A stretch of DNA of 64,000 nucleotides from Carboxylicivirga sp964602515. GTDB lineage: Bacteria > Bacteroidota > Bacteroidia > Bacteroidales > Marinilabiliaceae. The notes under the pieces are model-generated. The model worked only from the letters and a program-made list of their open reading frames with translations. It did no database searches and was not told where the DNA came from. A program made the translations under genes and the position numbers. Of the stretch, positions 55,010 through 63,947 are shown one piece after another (positions within the stretch are counted from its first letter, which is position 1; every line of letters begins with the position of its first letter). The stretch lies in assembly GCA_964602515.1 (NCBI GenBank), contig CAZRRJ010000015.1, positions 1 through 64,000 of the forward strand, given 5' to 3'.

Positions 55010-56821
55010 ATGAGAAATAGTAAAAGTACAGTCTTATGTATGGTGCTCTTGCTTTTTGCTTTTGTCACCCTTGTATCGTTTAATGGTGTGAAGGCTGACA
55101 ATAACAAAACATCCAAACCCTTATCGCCAACAGCATTTGTAATAGATAGTATTCATAACTACCTGGTTGTGGTGCAAAAGACAGGGCTGAGCATTGATTT
55201 TTTTGATTTAAAGACCAGTACGCTAATAAAACGCATTCCAAGCACACTGCCACCAACAGGCATTTGTTACAATGGCAATGATAAAATATATGTCAGCTGT
55301 AGTTATGCACTTGGTGAAATAATGGAGGTAGATATTGATCAGTTAAAAGTTGTTAGGACATGGGCGGCAGGACATGGAGCCATTAGCCCGGTAATATCAC
55401 CTGATGGTACCCAGTTGTTTGTTGCTAATCAACATACCAATGATATTACAGTATTTGACTTGTCAACAACAAAAGAGCTGAGCCGTATAAAAGTACAACG
55501 CCAGCCTATGACCATGGATATTACACCTGATGGTCGTTGGCTTTATGTTGCTAATTTTTTGCCGGCTACACGTGCAGATATAGATACTGTTGCAGCCGAT
55601 GTATCCATTATTGATACGAAGACAAAAAAAATACAGAAGCACATTAAGCTGACCAACGGAAGCAATGCCTTACGTGGATTAAAAGTGACACCCGATGGAA
55701 AATATGTACTTATTGCTCATAACCTTGGACGTTTCCAGGTGCCAACCACACAATTGGAACAAGGCTGGATGAATACCAGTGCACTGTCTGTTTTAGATGT
55801 AGAACAGCAAAATAATTACGCCACAATACTGCTTGATGAGCCGGAGCGTGGTGCAGCAGGTTCATGGGGCGTTGATGCCAATAACTCGTATATCGCTGTG
55901 GCACATTCGGGAACCCATGATTACAGCCTTATTCATTATCAGCAGATGCTTGATAAACTGAATACAATAGAAGATAAGGAAATACTGTCTTATGACTTAA
56001 GTTTTTTAGGAGATATACGCCAACGCTACAAAGTAGAAGGCAATGGACCCCGCCATATTAAGTTAAGCAACAACAAAGTGTATGCAGCACTGTATTTTTC
56101 TGATTGTATACATGTTGCGGATCTGGGCAACCATCAATTAAAGCATACCATTGAAATGAATCCCGGCCTGCAGATTGACTCGGTACGGTTAGGAGAGATT
56201 GTATTTAATGATGCATCGCATTGTTTTCAGCAGTGGCAGTCATGTAACGGCTGTCATCCTAACGATGCGCGTACCGATGGTCTTAACTGGGATTTGCTGA
56301 ACGATGGCATTGGTAATCCAAAGAATTGTAAGAGTATGCTTTTGGCGCATGAAACGCCGCCAGCAATGGTTACAGGTATCAGGCCAACAGCTAAGGTCGC
56401 TGTCAGGGCAGGATTTCGTCATATTCAGTTTGCACAGGTAGACGAGGCTGATGCCAGGGCAGTTGATAAATACCTGTTATCCTTAAAGCCTGTTCCAAGC
56501 CCTTATTTGGTTGACGGACAGTTATCGGAGAAAGCGCAAAAAGGTCAGCTTGTGTTTAAACAGGCTGGTTGCGCATACTGTCATCCGGCACCTTACTATA
56601 CCGATGAAAAAAAGCACGACATTGGTACGCCCGGTAAAAGTGATCGCACATCACTTTGGGATACACCCACACTTATTGAAGTATGGCGAACTGCGCCTTA
56701 TTTACATGATGGCCGCTCAGCAAGTATACTTGATATGCTAAAAGAAGAAAAACACGGATTAAAAAAAGAATTATCAGATATAGAATTGGAGCAACTGGCA
56801 GAGTATGTGCTGTCGCTCTAA
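55010..56821 (+). CDS. Exported YVTN-type beta-propeller fused to di-heme c-type cytochrome
   Basis: 603 residues with a Sec signal peptide (cleavage after about 30). Residues about 40-385 form a YncE-like propeller (SPDGTQLFVANQHTNDITVFD and similar blades). The C-terminal part carries two heme motifs, Cys412-x-x-Cys415-His416 (CNGCH) and Cys521-x-x-Cys524-His525 (CAYCH), and the segment APYLHDGRSASILDML found in di-heme peroxidase/MauG-like proteins. It is a periplasmic or surface redox protein. It is 29 bp upstream of the large heme/SUMF1 protein gene and probably works with it. Confidence 0.87.
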   Translation: MRNSKSTVLCMVLLLFAFVTLVSFNGVKADNNKTSKPLSPTAFVIDSIHNYLVVVQKTGLSIDFFDLKTSTLIKRIPSTLPPTGICYNGNDKIYVSCSYALGEIMEVDIDQLKVVRTWAAGHGAISPVISPDGTQLFVANQHTNDITVFDLSTTKELSRIKVQRQPMTMDITPDGRWLYVANFLPATRADIDTVAADVSIIDTKTKKIQKHIKLTNGSNALRGLKVTPDGKYVLIAHNLGRFQVPTTQLEQGWMNTSALSVLDVEQQNNYATILLDEPERGAAGSWGVDANNSYIAVAHSGTHDYSLIHYQQMLDKLNTIEDKEILSYDLSFLGDIRQRYKVEGNGPRHIKLSNNKVYAALYFSDCIHVADLGNHQLKHTIEMNPGLQIDSVRLGEIVFNDASHCFQQWQSCNGCHPNDARTDGLNWDLLNDGIGNPKNCKSMLLAHETPPAMVTGIRPTAKVAVRAGFRHIQFAQVDEADARAVDKYLLSLKPVPSPYLVDGQLSEKAQKGQLVFKQAGCAYCHPAPYYTDEKKHDIGTPGKSDRTSLWDTPTLIEVWRTAPYLHDGRSASILDMLKEEKHGLKKELSDIELEQLAEYVLSL

Positions 56822-56850
56822 AAGTAAATGACTATAACACATTTCAGATT

Positions 56851-59800
56851 ATGAAAACATTAAATAGTGTTTGTTTAGTTATCCTTTTTTGTGCCTGTAG
56901 TATAATCGTAACAGCACAGAAACAGGGCAAACAGGAGAGTTGGGTTGAAACAGTTATGGAGCTTCGCAAGGAGCTTAAACATGTATCGGCTGTTCAGGAT
57001 TTTCGCCTGTATCGTTCAACTGTAAAAGTTATAAGTGATAAGGCAGAGGATGTTACAATTGATGTAAGTGGAATGCCTTACCTGCATTTGGCCGTAGAAC
57101 CTACAGAAGATGGTAAGCATAAAGATCATGCCGCATGGGGTAATGCCCGCTTTATTAAAGAAGATGGTACAGAAGTGCCTGTTTCAGAAATTAAAATACT
57201 GGACGAGAAACAAGGATGGGGTTCACTGAAATTTGATAAAAACCTGGAGGGAAAACCCATTGTTATTGGAGGAAAAGAATATGCCAAAGGAATGTGTATG
57301 CATGCCCCAGGATATGTTTTGTTTGAATTAGGCGGACAATACAAAGCTTTTAAAGCCACAATTGGCATTGAGGGAAATGGCGGTAATAATATGTCAAGTA
57401 TTATTTTTGCTGCATATAATTCTGAAATACTGCAATGTATGAAGGAATTAAATAAAGTATTTCCTTTTGAGGGTAACCTGCTTCATGTATTTGCTGACGA
57501 AGATGCACCATTACTTTTAGGAGATGAGGGTGAAGTAGTGATTAAAAAAGTAGCTGATAAAATCAGTAAAACAGCAGAAGTAACTAACCTGGTGGAGAAG
57601 GTTGGTGGGAAAAGTCTGAAAAAGCAATTGGTACAGCTCCAGAATATGATGCTAATCAAAGCAAGGCTGGATCAACTGGCAACCTTTAACGGAAATAATA
57701 TAAAGCAAGCCTTTGATTTTTTTAAGCAGAACTACCCGCAGCATAAAGGTAACTTAACTTCAAGCGAACAAAGCAGTGTTCCTATGCTGGAACAGATGCG
57801 CAAAAAACTGATTGCCGGACTAAAAGAAGGAAATACTGGTAATATTGCAGAAAGTGAGCATTTTATGGACTTGTGCAGAAAGATTGTTCTGTCAAATCCA
57901 ATGATTCAGGATAAAGAGATGTTTTTACTGCGTCAGCGTGTAGGTGAGAAGCGTGCGCGTGAAGTAATGGCGCAGCACTTGGGCTATCCGGAGAATAACT
58001 GGACGACTTCAGATGCCATTAGAACTGCGCATAAAGGATGGGATAATGAACTGTCTGTTATGACCAGAATTGGTGATTTATCATCATTGCAAACAATTTA
58101 TAAGCCGGAAAAACCGGTAGTGATAAACGATCCGGATATTCATTGGGATGGAGAAAGAATGCTGTTTGCTTCGGTAAATGATAAAAAAGCATGGCACTTG
58201 TTTGAAGTAAAAAGAGATGGTACAGGGTTAAAGCAGTTAACGCCCGATGGCTATGAAGATGTTAGCTTTTTTGATGGCTGTTACCTGCCAGGAGGTAAGA
58301 TTGCAATGGTTTCAACAGCACCTTATCAAGGGGTGCCTTGTATTGGTGGTGTGCAGGCTACAGGAGCTGTTTTTGAGCTTGACCCTCAAACAAAAGCCAT
58401 TCGTCAACTCAACTTTGGACAGGATAACGACTGGAATCCAACGGTTCTTAATAACGGGCGATTGATGTATCTGCGCTGGGAATATACTGATGCCACCCAT
58501 TATTTTAGCCGTATATTAATGCATATGAATCCTGATGGAACAGGAAAAAAGGAGTATTATGGTAGTAACTCTTACTTTCCTAATTCTATGTTCGAAGCAC
58601 GCCCGATACCCAATCACCCAACAAAATTTATAACAGTTGTTTCAGGGCATCATGGTGTTGTAAGGTCGGGGCGCCTTATGCTTTTTGATCCTCAAAAAGG
58701 AAGAAAAGAGGCAGATGGAGTCATTCAGGAGTTACCATTTAGTAAGCGTAAAGTAGAACCAATTATTAAAGACGGCTTAGTGGATGGAGTATGGCCGCAG
58801 TTTTTAGCGCCCTATCCCCTAGACGACCATTTCTTTTTGGTAACAGCTAAGCCTTCACCCGATGCATTATGGGGAATTTACTTAGTAGATGTATTTGATA
58901 ACATGACATTGATTGCTGAGCAGGAAGGCGAAGCAATGCTGTACCCCATGTTATTGGATAAGCGCCCTGTGCCACCTGTTATACCGGAAAAAGTACAAAT
59001 GGATGATACCACATCAACCGTATATATTGCCAATATATATGAAGGACAGGGGCTAAAAGATGTTGAAAAAGGTACAGTGAAAGCCTTACGTATATTTGCT
59101 TATCACTACTCATATAATAAAACAGGAGGGCACGATGAATTAGGTATTCAGAGCAGTTGGGATGTAAAGCGGGTGTTGGGAACAGTGCCTGTAGAAGAAG
59201 ACGGTTCTGCTATATTTAAAATTCCGGCCAATACGCCCGTATCATTACAGCCCCTTGATGAAAACGGAAGAGCGATGCAGCTTATGCGTAGCTGGCTCAC
59301 AGGTATGCCTGGTGAAGTAGTATCGTGTGTTGGTTGTCATGAGTCTCAAAATACCATACCAAGAGTTCGTCCTACCATTGCCTCTCGTAAGCTACCCGAT
59401 ACCATTGAGCCCTTTTATGGACCGGTAAGGCCATTTGCCTATAAAAATGAAATTCAGCCATTACTTGATCGTAAATGTACGGCCTGCCATAATGGATCAA
59501 ATGAATTACCTGACTTTAGCGATAAGAAAGAAGCAGGCTACCGTAATTTATCTGGTTCATACAGGGCTTTACATCCCTATGTGAGACGCCCGGGGCCTGA
59601 ATCAGATTTACATGTATTAACACCAATGGATTACCATGCTTCAACAAGTGAATTGATACAGATTCTCGAAAAAGGCCATTACGGTGTAAAGATGAATAAA
59701 GAAGAATGGGATCGCTTACATACGTGGATTGATTTAAATGTGCCTTATCACAACCGTTTTTCGCCACCTGAATACTGTGAAAATAATCAGAAAGACAGGC

Positions 59801-60822
59801 GTTTGGAACTGGCAGAACAATTTAATGGCTATAAGGTAGATATAGAGGCAGAAGTTAAGTTAGCCGATTATTTAAGGCGTTTGCAGGATACCATTCCGCA
59901 GAAACCTCAAAGGAATCTTCTTAATAAAACGAAAATGCCTAAGCTGGAAGGGTGGCCGTTAACAATGGAAGAAGCAGTGGCCAGGCAAAAGCAGGAAGGG
60001 AAATATACAAAGACCATAGAACTGGATAACGGGCTTAAGCTTGAAATGGTAAAAATACCGGCAGGTTCTTATATCAGAAAAAATAAGGCTGGCAATATGA
60101 TGATTGAAAATATTGAGAAAGCCTTTTGGATGGGGCAGTTTGAAATTACCAATGCACAATTCAGAACATTTTTTCCAGGGCACGACAGCCGTTTTATCGC
60201 CCAGTTCTGGAAAGACCATACCTCACCAGGCTACCCGGTAAATTACCCGGAGCTACCTGTTACCCGTATTAGCTGGCAGGAGGCTTTTGCCTTTTGCGAA
60301 AAGCTATCGCAGGAAAGTGGCCTGAAATTTTCTTTACCAACCGAAAGTCAGTGGGAATGGGCCTGTCGATCGGGTTCTGACCAAACGATGTGGTATGGCA
60401 AGGTGAATGATGATTTTTCTCAATATGCTAACCTGGCTGATATGCAATTGGGAGATTTTGCAGTAATAGGTGTAAATCCAAGGCCAATGGGGCGTAAGCA
60501 CCATTTGTTTAAAGAATATAATTTTATACCACAGGAGACTTTTGATGATGGGCAAATGATTGTTACAAAGCCCGGACAATATAAAGCTAACACATGGGGC
60601 TTATACGATATGCATGGAAATGTGGCAGAGTGGGTAATGGATGATTACGTCATAAACCCGATAAATACAAATTTGGAAATAAATACCTCTGGCCGGAAAA
60701 CGGTTAAAGGTGGTTCGTGGCGTGATAGACCCAAGAGAAGTACTGTTGAATCTGCTATTGGCTATTACTCGTGGCAAAAAGCCGAAGGCGTTGGTTTTAG
60801 AGTGATAATGATTGAGGAGTAA
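56851..60822 (+). CDS. Exported NPCBM + HzsA-like propeller + two c-heme + SUMF1 multidomain protein
   Basis: 1323 residues with signal peptide. Order: short helical part; NPCBM/NEW2-like domain (about 70-195; GWGSLKFDKNLEGKPIVIGG); helical region; a TolB/HzsA-middle-like propeller (about 420-700; DNDWNPTVLNNGRLMYLRWE); heme motifs Cys826-x-x-Cys829-His830 (CVGCH) and Cys876-x-x-Cys879-His880 (CTACH); and a C-terminal SUMF1/formylglycine-generating-enzyme-like domain (about 1060-1323; NVAEWVMDDYV and VKGGSWRD). Similar fusions with the hydrazine-synthase alpha fold occur in organisms that do not perform anammox, so hydrazine chemistry should not be assumed. Substrate unknown; an extracytoplasmic carbohydrate or sulfated ligand would suit the NPCBM and SUMF1 parts. 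Confidence 0.85.
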   Translation: MKTLNSVCLVILFCACSIIVTAQKQGKQESWVETVMELRKELKHVSAVQDFRLYRSTVKVISDKAEDVTIDVSGMPYLHLAVEPTEDGKHKDHAAWGNARFIKEDGTEVPVSEIKILDEKQGWGSLKFDKNLEGKPIVIGGKEYAKGMCMHAPGYVLFELGGQYKAFKATIGIEGNGGNNMSSIIFAAYNSEILQCMKELNKVFPFEGNLLHVFADEDAPLLLGDEGEVVIKKVADKISKTAEVTNLVEKVGGKSLKKQLVQLQNMMLIKARLDQLATFNGNNIKQAFDFFKQNYPQHKGNLTSSEQSSVPMLEQMRKKLIAGLKEGNTGNIAESEHFMDLCRKIVLSNPMIQDKEMFLLRQRVGEKRAREVMAQHLGYPENNWTTSDAIRTAHKGWDNELSVMTRIGDLSSLQTIYKPEKPVVINDPDIHWDGERMLFASVNDKKAWHLFEVKRDGTGLKQLTPDGYEDVSFFDGCYLPGGKIAMVSTAPYQGVPCIGGVQATGAVFELDPQTKAIRQLNFGQDNDWNPTVLNNGRLMYLRWEYTDATHYFSRILMHMNPDGTGKKEYYGSNSYFPNSMFEARPIPNHPTKFITVVSGHHGVVRSGRLMLFDPQKGRKEADGVIQELPFSKRKVEPIIKDGLVDGVWPQFLAPYPLDDHFFLVTAKPSPDALWGIYLVDVFDNMTLIAEQEGEAMLYPMLLDKRPVPPVIPEKVQMDDTTSTVYIANIYEGQGLKDVEKGTVKALRIFAYHYSYNKTGGHDELGIQSSWDVKRVLGTVPVEEDGSAIFKIPANTPVSLQPLDENGRAMQLMRSWLTGMPGEVVSCVGCHESQNTIPRVRPTIASRKLPDTIEPFYGPVRPFAYKNEIQPLLDRKCTACHNGSNELPDFSDKKEAGYRNLSGSYRALHPYVRRPGPESDLHVLTPMDYHASTSELIQILEKGHYGVKMNKEEWDRLHTWIDLNVPYHNRFSPPEYCENNQKDRRLELAEQFNGYKVDIEAEVKLADYLRRLQDTIPQKPQRNLLNKTKMPKLEGWPLTMEEAVARQKQEGKYTKTIELDNGLKLEMVKIPAGSYIRKNKAGNMMIENIEKAFWMGQFEITNAQFRTFFPGHDSRFIAQFWKDHTSPGYPVNYPELPVTRISWQEAFAFCEKLSQESGLKFSLPTESQWEWACRSGSDQTMWYGKVNDDFSQYANLADMQLGDFAVIGVNPRPMGRKHHLFKEYNFIPQETFDDGQMIVTKPGQYKANTWGLYDMHGNVAEWVMDDYVINPINTNLEINTSGRKTVKGGSWRDRPKRSTVESAIGYYSWQKAEGVGFRVIMIEE

Positions 60823-60834
60823 ATACTTTCATCC

Positions 60835-60984
60835 AAGAGGGTGTCCGAAGAGTAAGAAATTGATTTTTTGTCAAAATTCAGTACTACCCCACCTTAAGGG
60901 GTCTGAATTTTAACAACTTTCCTATCGGGATTTAGGAAGAAAAGTTGTTGAAGATAAAGATTTCTGTTTTTGGGACACCCTCTT
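60835..60984. mobile_element. MITE-like element with 12-bp terminal inverted repeats
   Basis: 150 bp flanked by AAGAGGGTGTCC and its exact complement GGACACCCTCTT. Inside are two further hairpins: AAAATTCAG...CTGAATTTT with inner ACCCC/GGGGT, and ACAACTTT...AAAGTTGT with inner CCTA/TAGG. The terminal sequence resembles insertion-sequence ends. No transposase and no clear target duplication. It fills the space between the SUMF1 fusion gene and the next propeller gene and may also act as a terminator or processing site. Confidence 0.65.
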
Positions 60985-60998
60985 AAATTAAAAATACA

Positions 60999-61904
60999 AT
61001 GAAACAGGTCGTACTACTAGGTATATTCTCCTTGCTATGTATTAATAGCCTTTGGTCGCAGGTTGTTACAGGGCACCGGTTTATTGCATCGGGCAGTGGC
61101 ATGGATAAAATTGTTATTGTGGATAGTAAGGGGCAAATCGAATGGTCGTACCTTTTCCAGGGAGAATGTAATGATGTTTCGCTATTATCTGATAGTACCA
61201 TTCTTTTTAGCTACAGGCATGGAGCGCGCTTGGTGAACCTTAAAAAGGAAACCCTTTGGGAATACAAAGCAGCTAAAGGAACAGAAGTACAATCAGCATC
61301 TCCGCTATCGCGTAAGCGCTTTCTGATAATGCAAAACGGACAACCCGCCAAGCTAATGGAAATAGACCGGAAAGGACATATCAGGCGCAAATTGCATTTG
61401 CCAACCTTAGCCAATCATCCACATGCACAGTTTCGGAATGTTCGTAAAACAAAAGCAGGAACATATCTGGTTGGTTACTTTAAAGGCGATAAAGTTGTAG
61501 AATTTGATAAAAAAGGAAACAGCATTGACTCCTTAACAGTACGGGGTAATAATTTTTGTGCACTACGCCTGGAAAACGGGGGTACAATGGTGGCTTGTGG
61601 TGATGCTCACCGGTTAGTGGAGTATGATAAAAATGGGAAAGAAATCTGGAGCATTGAAGAAAATGAATTACCAAACCATCCTTTGCGATTTGTAGCCGGA
61701 ATACAAGTACTTCAGAATGGAAATATAATCGTTTGTAATTGGGGTGGACATGGACATAATGGTGGTCAGGCACAGGTTTTTGAAGTAACACGCGACAAGC
61801 AGGTGCTATGGGAAGTTAAAGACTGGATTAACCTGGGGCAGATATCAACCATACAGTTATTGGATGAGCCGGGTAAGATGGAAAAGGGTGAACTGATAAG
61901 GTAA
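60999..61904 (+). CDS. Exported PQQ/WD-type beta-propeller protein
   Basis: 301 residues with signal peptide (cleaved about residue 20, WSQ). The rest is a single propeller of about six blades (KIVIVDSKGQIEWSYLF, RLVEYDKNGKEIWSIEE, NGNIIVCNWGGHGHNGG). No heme motif and no catalytic group recognised; similar proteins are annotated as PQQ-binding-like or arylsulfotransferase-like. It follows the large heme protein on the same strand, with the 150-bp MITE-like element in between, and completes the exported propeller cluster. Confidence 0.8.
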   Translation: MKQVVLLGIFSLLCINSLWSQVVTGHRFIASGSGMDKIVIVDSKGQIEWSYLFQGECNDVSLLSDSTILFSYRHGARLVNLKKETLWEYKAAKGTEVQSASPLSRKRFLIMQNGQPAKLMEIDRKGHIRRKLHLPTLANHPHAQFRNVRKTKAGTYLVGYFKGDKVVEFDKKGNSIDSLTVRGNNFCALRLENGGTMVACGDAHRLVEYDKNGKEIWSIEENELPNHPLRFVAGIQVLQNGNIIVCNWGGHGHNGGQAQVFEVTRDKQVLWEVKDWINLGQISTIQLLDEPGKMEKGELIR

Positions 61905-61933
61905 GCGGGAAAGTCTTGATATTACTGGCCCCG

Positions 61934-62370
61934 AGGCCTGTCTTACCCGTCAACAGGCCTTACACACCTGTCCATCGGCTTGCTTTACCCACCAACAGGC
62001 TTAATAAGTATCTCAACTGGCCTTACTACCCGTTCACAGGCATTACGCACCGACCCATAGGGGCATCTTTCCCTTTCAACTGGCCTTACACACCTGTCCA
62101 TCGGCTTGCTTTACCCACCAACAGGCTTAATAAGTANNNNNNNNNNNNNNNNNNNNNNNNNNNNNNNNNNNNNNNNNNNNNNNNNNNNNNNNNNNNNNNN
62201 NNNNNNNNNNNNNNNNNNNNNNNNNNNNNNNNNNNNTCTCAACTGGCCTTACTACCCGTTCACAGGCATTACGTACCGACCCATAGGGGCATCTTTCCCT
62301 TTCAACAAGCCTTACACACCCGCCCATTGGCTTTTTTTACCCTGTCCATTGGCATGGTTGACCCGCCAAA
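61934..62370. repeat. Minisatellite: 126-bp higher-order repeat of about six 21-bp units
   Basis: Units of 20-22 bp share a loose pattern, roughly CYTTACNCACCNNTCNACAGG. A block at 61961 recurs exactly 126 bp later at 62087, so the higher-order period is 126 bp. The array is interrupted by the N run and continues after it, with degenerate units to about 62370. Its GC content is visibly higher than that of the surroundings. One frame stays open through it because 126 is divisible by three, but there is no good start and it is probably non-coding. Confidence 0.85.
62137..62236. other. Assembly gap (100 N)
   Basis: Exactly 100 N, the conventional size for a scaffold gap of unknown length. The flanking sequence is the same repeat phase on both sides, so additional 126-bp units, or more, are probably missing. 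Confidence 0.98.
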
Positions 62371-62450
62371 ATTTGCTGCCCAGTAATTTTTTTACTGAAT
62401 ATTAATCTTTGTTTTATAAAAATAGTATCTTTAGCATAAAATAAATAATC

Positions 62451-63605
62451 TTGAACATTCGTCCACAGATATCACTGGAAACTACACGGCATAATAATCA
62501 GGAGGTTGTTATGATTAAGTTTCAATATAACGATAAGATTATTTTCAAGCTAAAACAGCAAGTTACCGCCAAATGGAGCACTAATCTTCAGTGTTGGTAT
62601 ATTCCTAAGGAAACTTTTCAGTTAAATGTTTTTTTTGAATCCTTTAAGAATCTGGCATATATAAACTATTCTGCCCTAAAACGGCAAAAGAATGAAGACA
62701 AGACAGTATATCCCGAAAAGAGGCCTGTAGCTATAAAGAAGAAAATATCAGTGCCTGAATTATACCTGAATAAATTGGAACAGAAGAGATACAGTGCAAA
62801 TACCATTAAACTCTACTGCCACTATTTTGAAGAGTTTCTGGGCTATTTTACCAATACCAATATTGATGAAATTGAGAAAAAACAAATTGATAATTACATC
62901 TTAGCATTAATACGGAGGAATAGAATCTCACCATCGCAGCAGAACCAAAGGATTAATGCTATTAAGTTTTATTACGAGAAAGTATTGGGGCGAAACAAGG
63001 AATATTACAACATAGATCGACCTCGCAGTGAAAAGATATTGCCAAAGGTGTTAAACGAAAGTGAAATATTTTCCATTCTTCATGCTATTGATAACATTAA
63101 ACATAAGGCAATCCTTGCCACCATCTATTCTTCAGGATTAAGAAGAAGTGAACTCATTAAGCTGAGGACACAGGATCTTGATTTTGAAAGGAAAACTGTA
63201 TTGATAAGGGGAGCAAAAGGGAAGAAAGACCGTATAAGTATTTTATCTGAGGCTAATGCTAATGTCTTAAAGACATACATAAAGAAGTTTAAACCCAATT
63301 ACTGGTTGTTTGAAGGACAAAGCCGAAATAAATATAGCACAACAAGCATTAGTAGGATTCTTCAGAAGGCTGTTAAAAACGCAGGGATTGATAAACGAGT
63401 TACTCCTCATATGTTGCGACATTCTTTTGCCACGCATTTACTTGAACAAGGCGTAGATATTCGTTATATCCAAACTTTATTAGGACATGAATCAACTAAA
63501 ACAACAGAGATTTATACACATATTAGTAATAAATCTCTTGCAAAAATTAATAGTCCCCTGGATAATATTTTAAGAGATAAACAAAAGCATAACAGTAACT
63601 TATAA
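62451..63605 (+). CDS. Tyrosine recombinase with N-terminal extension (Xer/integron-integrase-like)
   Basis: 384 residues. An N-terminal extension of about 70 (IKFQYNDKIIFKLKQ...CWYIPKETF) is followed by a SAM-like core-binding domain (about 100-185) and the catalytic domain. The catalytic set is complete: Arg231 (SGLRRSEL), Lys256, His320 and Arg323 (HMLRHSF), His346 (LGHEST) and Tyr355 (IYTHI). The end TTEIYTHISNK...SPLD resembles IntI, but the extra motif that IntI carries between the lysine hairpin and HxxR is absent. TTG 62451 keeps the extension; ATG 62511, five bases after a perfect AGGAGG, is the alternative. It adjoins a minisatellite and a structured region, as expected for a recombinase acting locally. 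Confidence 0.9.
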   Translation: MNIRPQISLETTRHNNQEVVMIKFQYNDKIIFKLKQQVTAKWSTNLQCWYIPKETFQLNVFFESFKNLAYINYSALKRQKNEDKTVYPEKRPVAIKKKISVPELYLNKLEQKRYSANTIKLYCHYFEEFLGYFTNTNIDEIEKKQIDNYILALIRRNRISPSQQNQRINAIKFYYEKVLGRNKEYYNIDRPRSEKILPKVLNESEIFSILHAIDNIKHKAILATIYSSGLRRSELIKLRTQDLDFERKTVLIRGAKGKKDRISILSEANANVLKTYIKKFKPNYWLFEGQSRNKYSTTSISRILQKAVKNAGIDKRVTPHMLRHSFATHLLEQGVDIRYIQTLLGHESTKTTEIYTHISNKSLAKINSPLDNILRDKQKHNSNL

Positions 63606-63947
63606 ATGTGATGCATAATAAGATGTTAGTTGCATTGTTATTAACACAACCGTTGTAAGCAAGTGTAAGAAACCGACTCGACACATTGATACGATATAGA
63701 TAAATTGAAATAATTACAAAAACGGAATGACTGGATTGGTGCTCCGTGGATAAGGCGGTGAAGTTTGAGGGAAATTTATTTTGTTTTTTCTCCCTCCGCG
63801 CAAAGACATAAGAAACCCCACCGCTCAAAACAGCACATTTGCAAACCCCACGAGCCGACCCGCAAACCTAAGTTTGCAAAAGAGCTGTTTTTTTGCCGAC
63901 ACATTTCTGTCATTCTGATTGATATTATTTACTTTAGATAAAAAAAT
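63606..63947. other. Structured intergenic region downstream of the recombinase
   Basis: No gene recognised. It has a short palindrome ACAAC-c-GTTGT at 63646-63656 and nested inverted repeats: GCGGTG-aaGTTT (from about 63751) against GAAAC-CCCACCGC (63812-63823), with GAGGGA/TCCCTC inside; then AAAACAGC (63827-63834) against GCTGTTTT (63884-63891), enclosing two TTTGCAAA blocks. Possible recombination site, cassette boundary or structured RNA. Confidence 0.5.

Noticed and set aside
56851..60822. Annotating the protein as a hydrazine synthase subunit
   Set aside because: Only the propeller part resembles HzsA. No HzsB/C partners are present and the fusion with NPCBM and SUMF1 is different, so anammox chemistry is unsupported.
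61916..62386. Open frame through the minisatellite encoding a Pro-rich heptad-like peptide
   Set aside because: It starts at a TTG, contains the N gap, and is open mainly because the 126-bp repeat unit is a multiple of three. Other frames are also open; coding is not supported.
62451..63605. Calling the recombinase a true IntI integron integrase
   Set aside because: The IntI-specific extra motif between the lysine hairpin and the HxxR box is absent, and no classical attC core pair was found.
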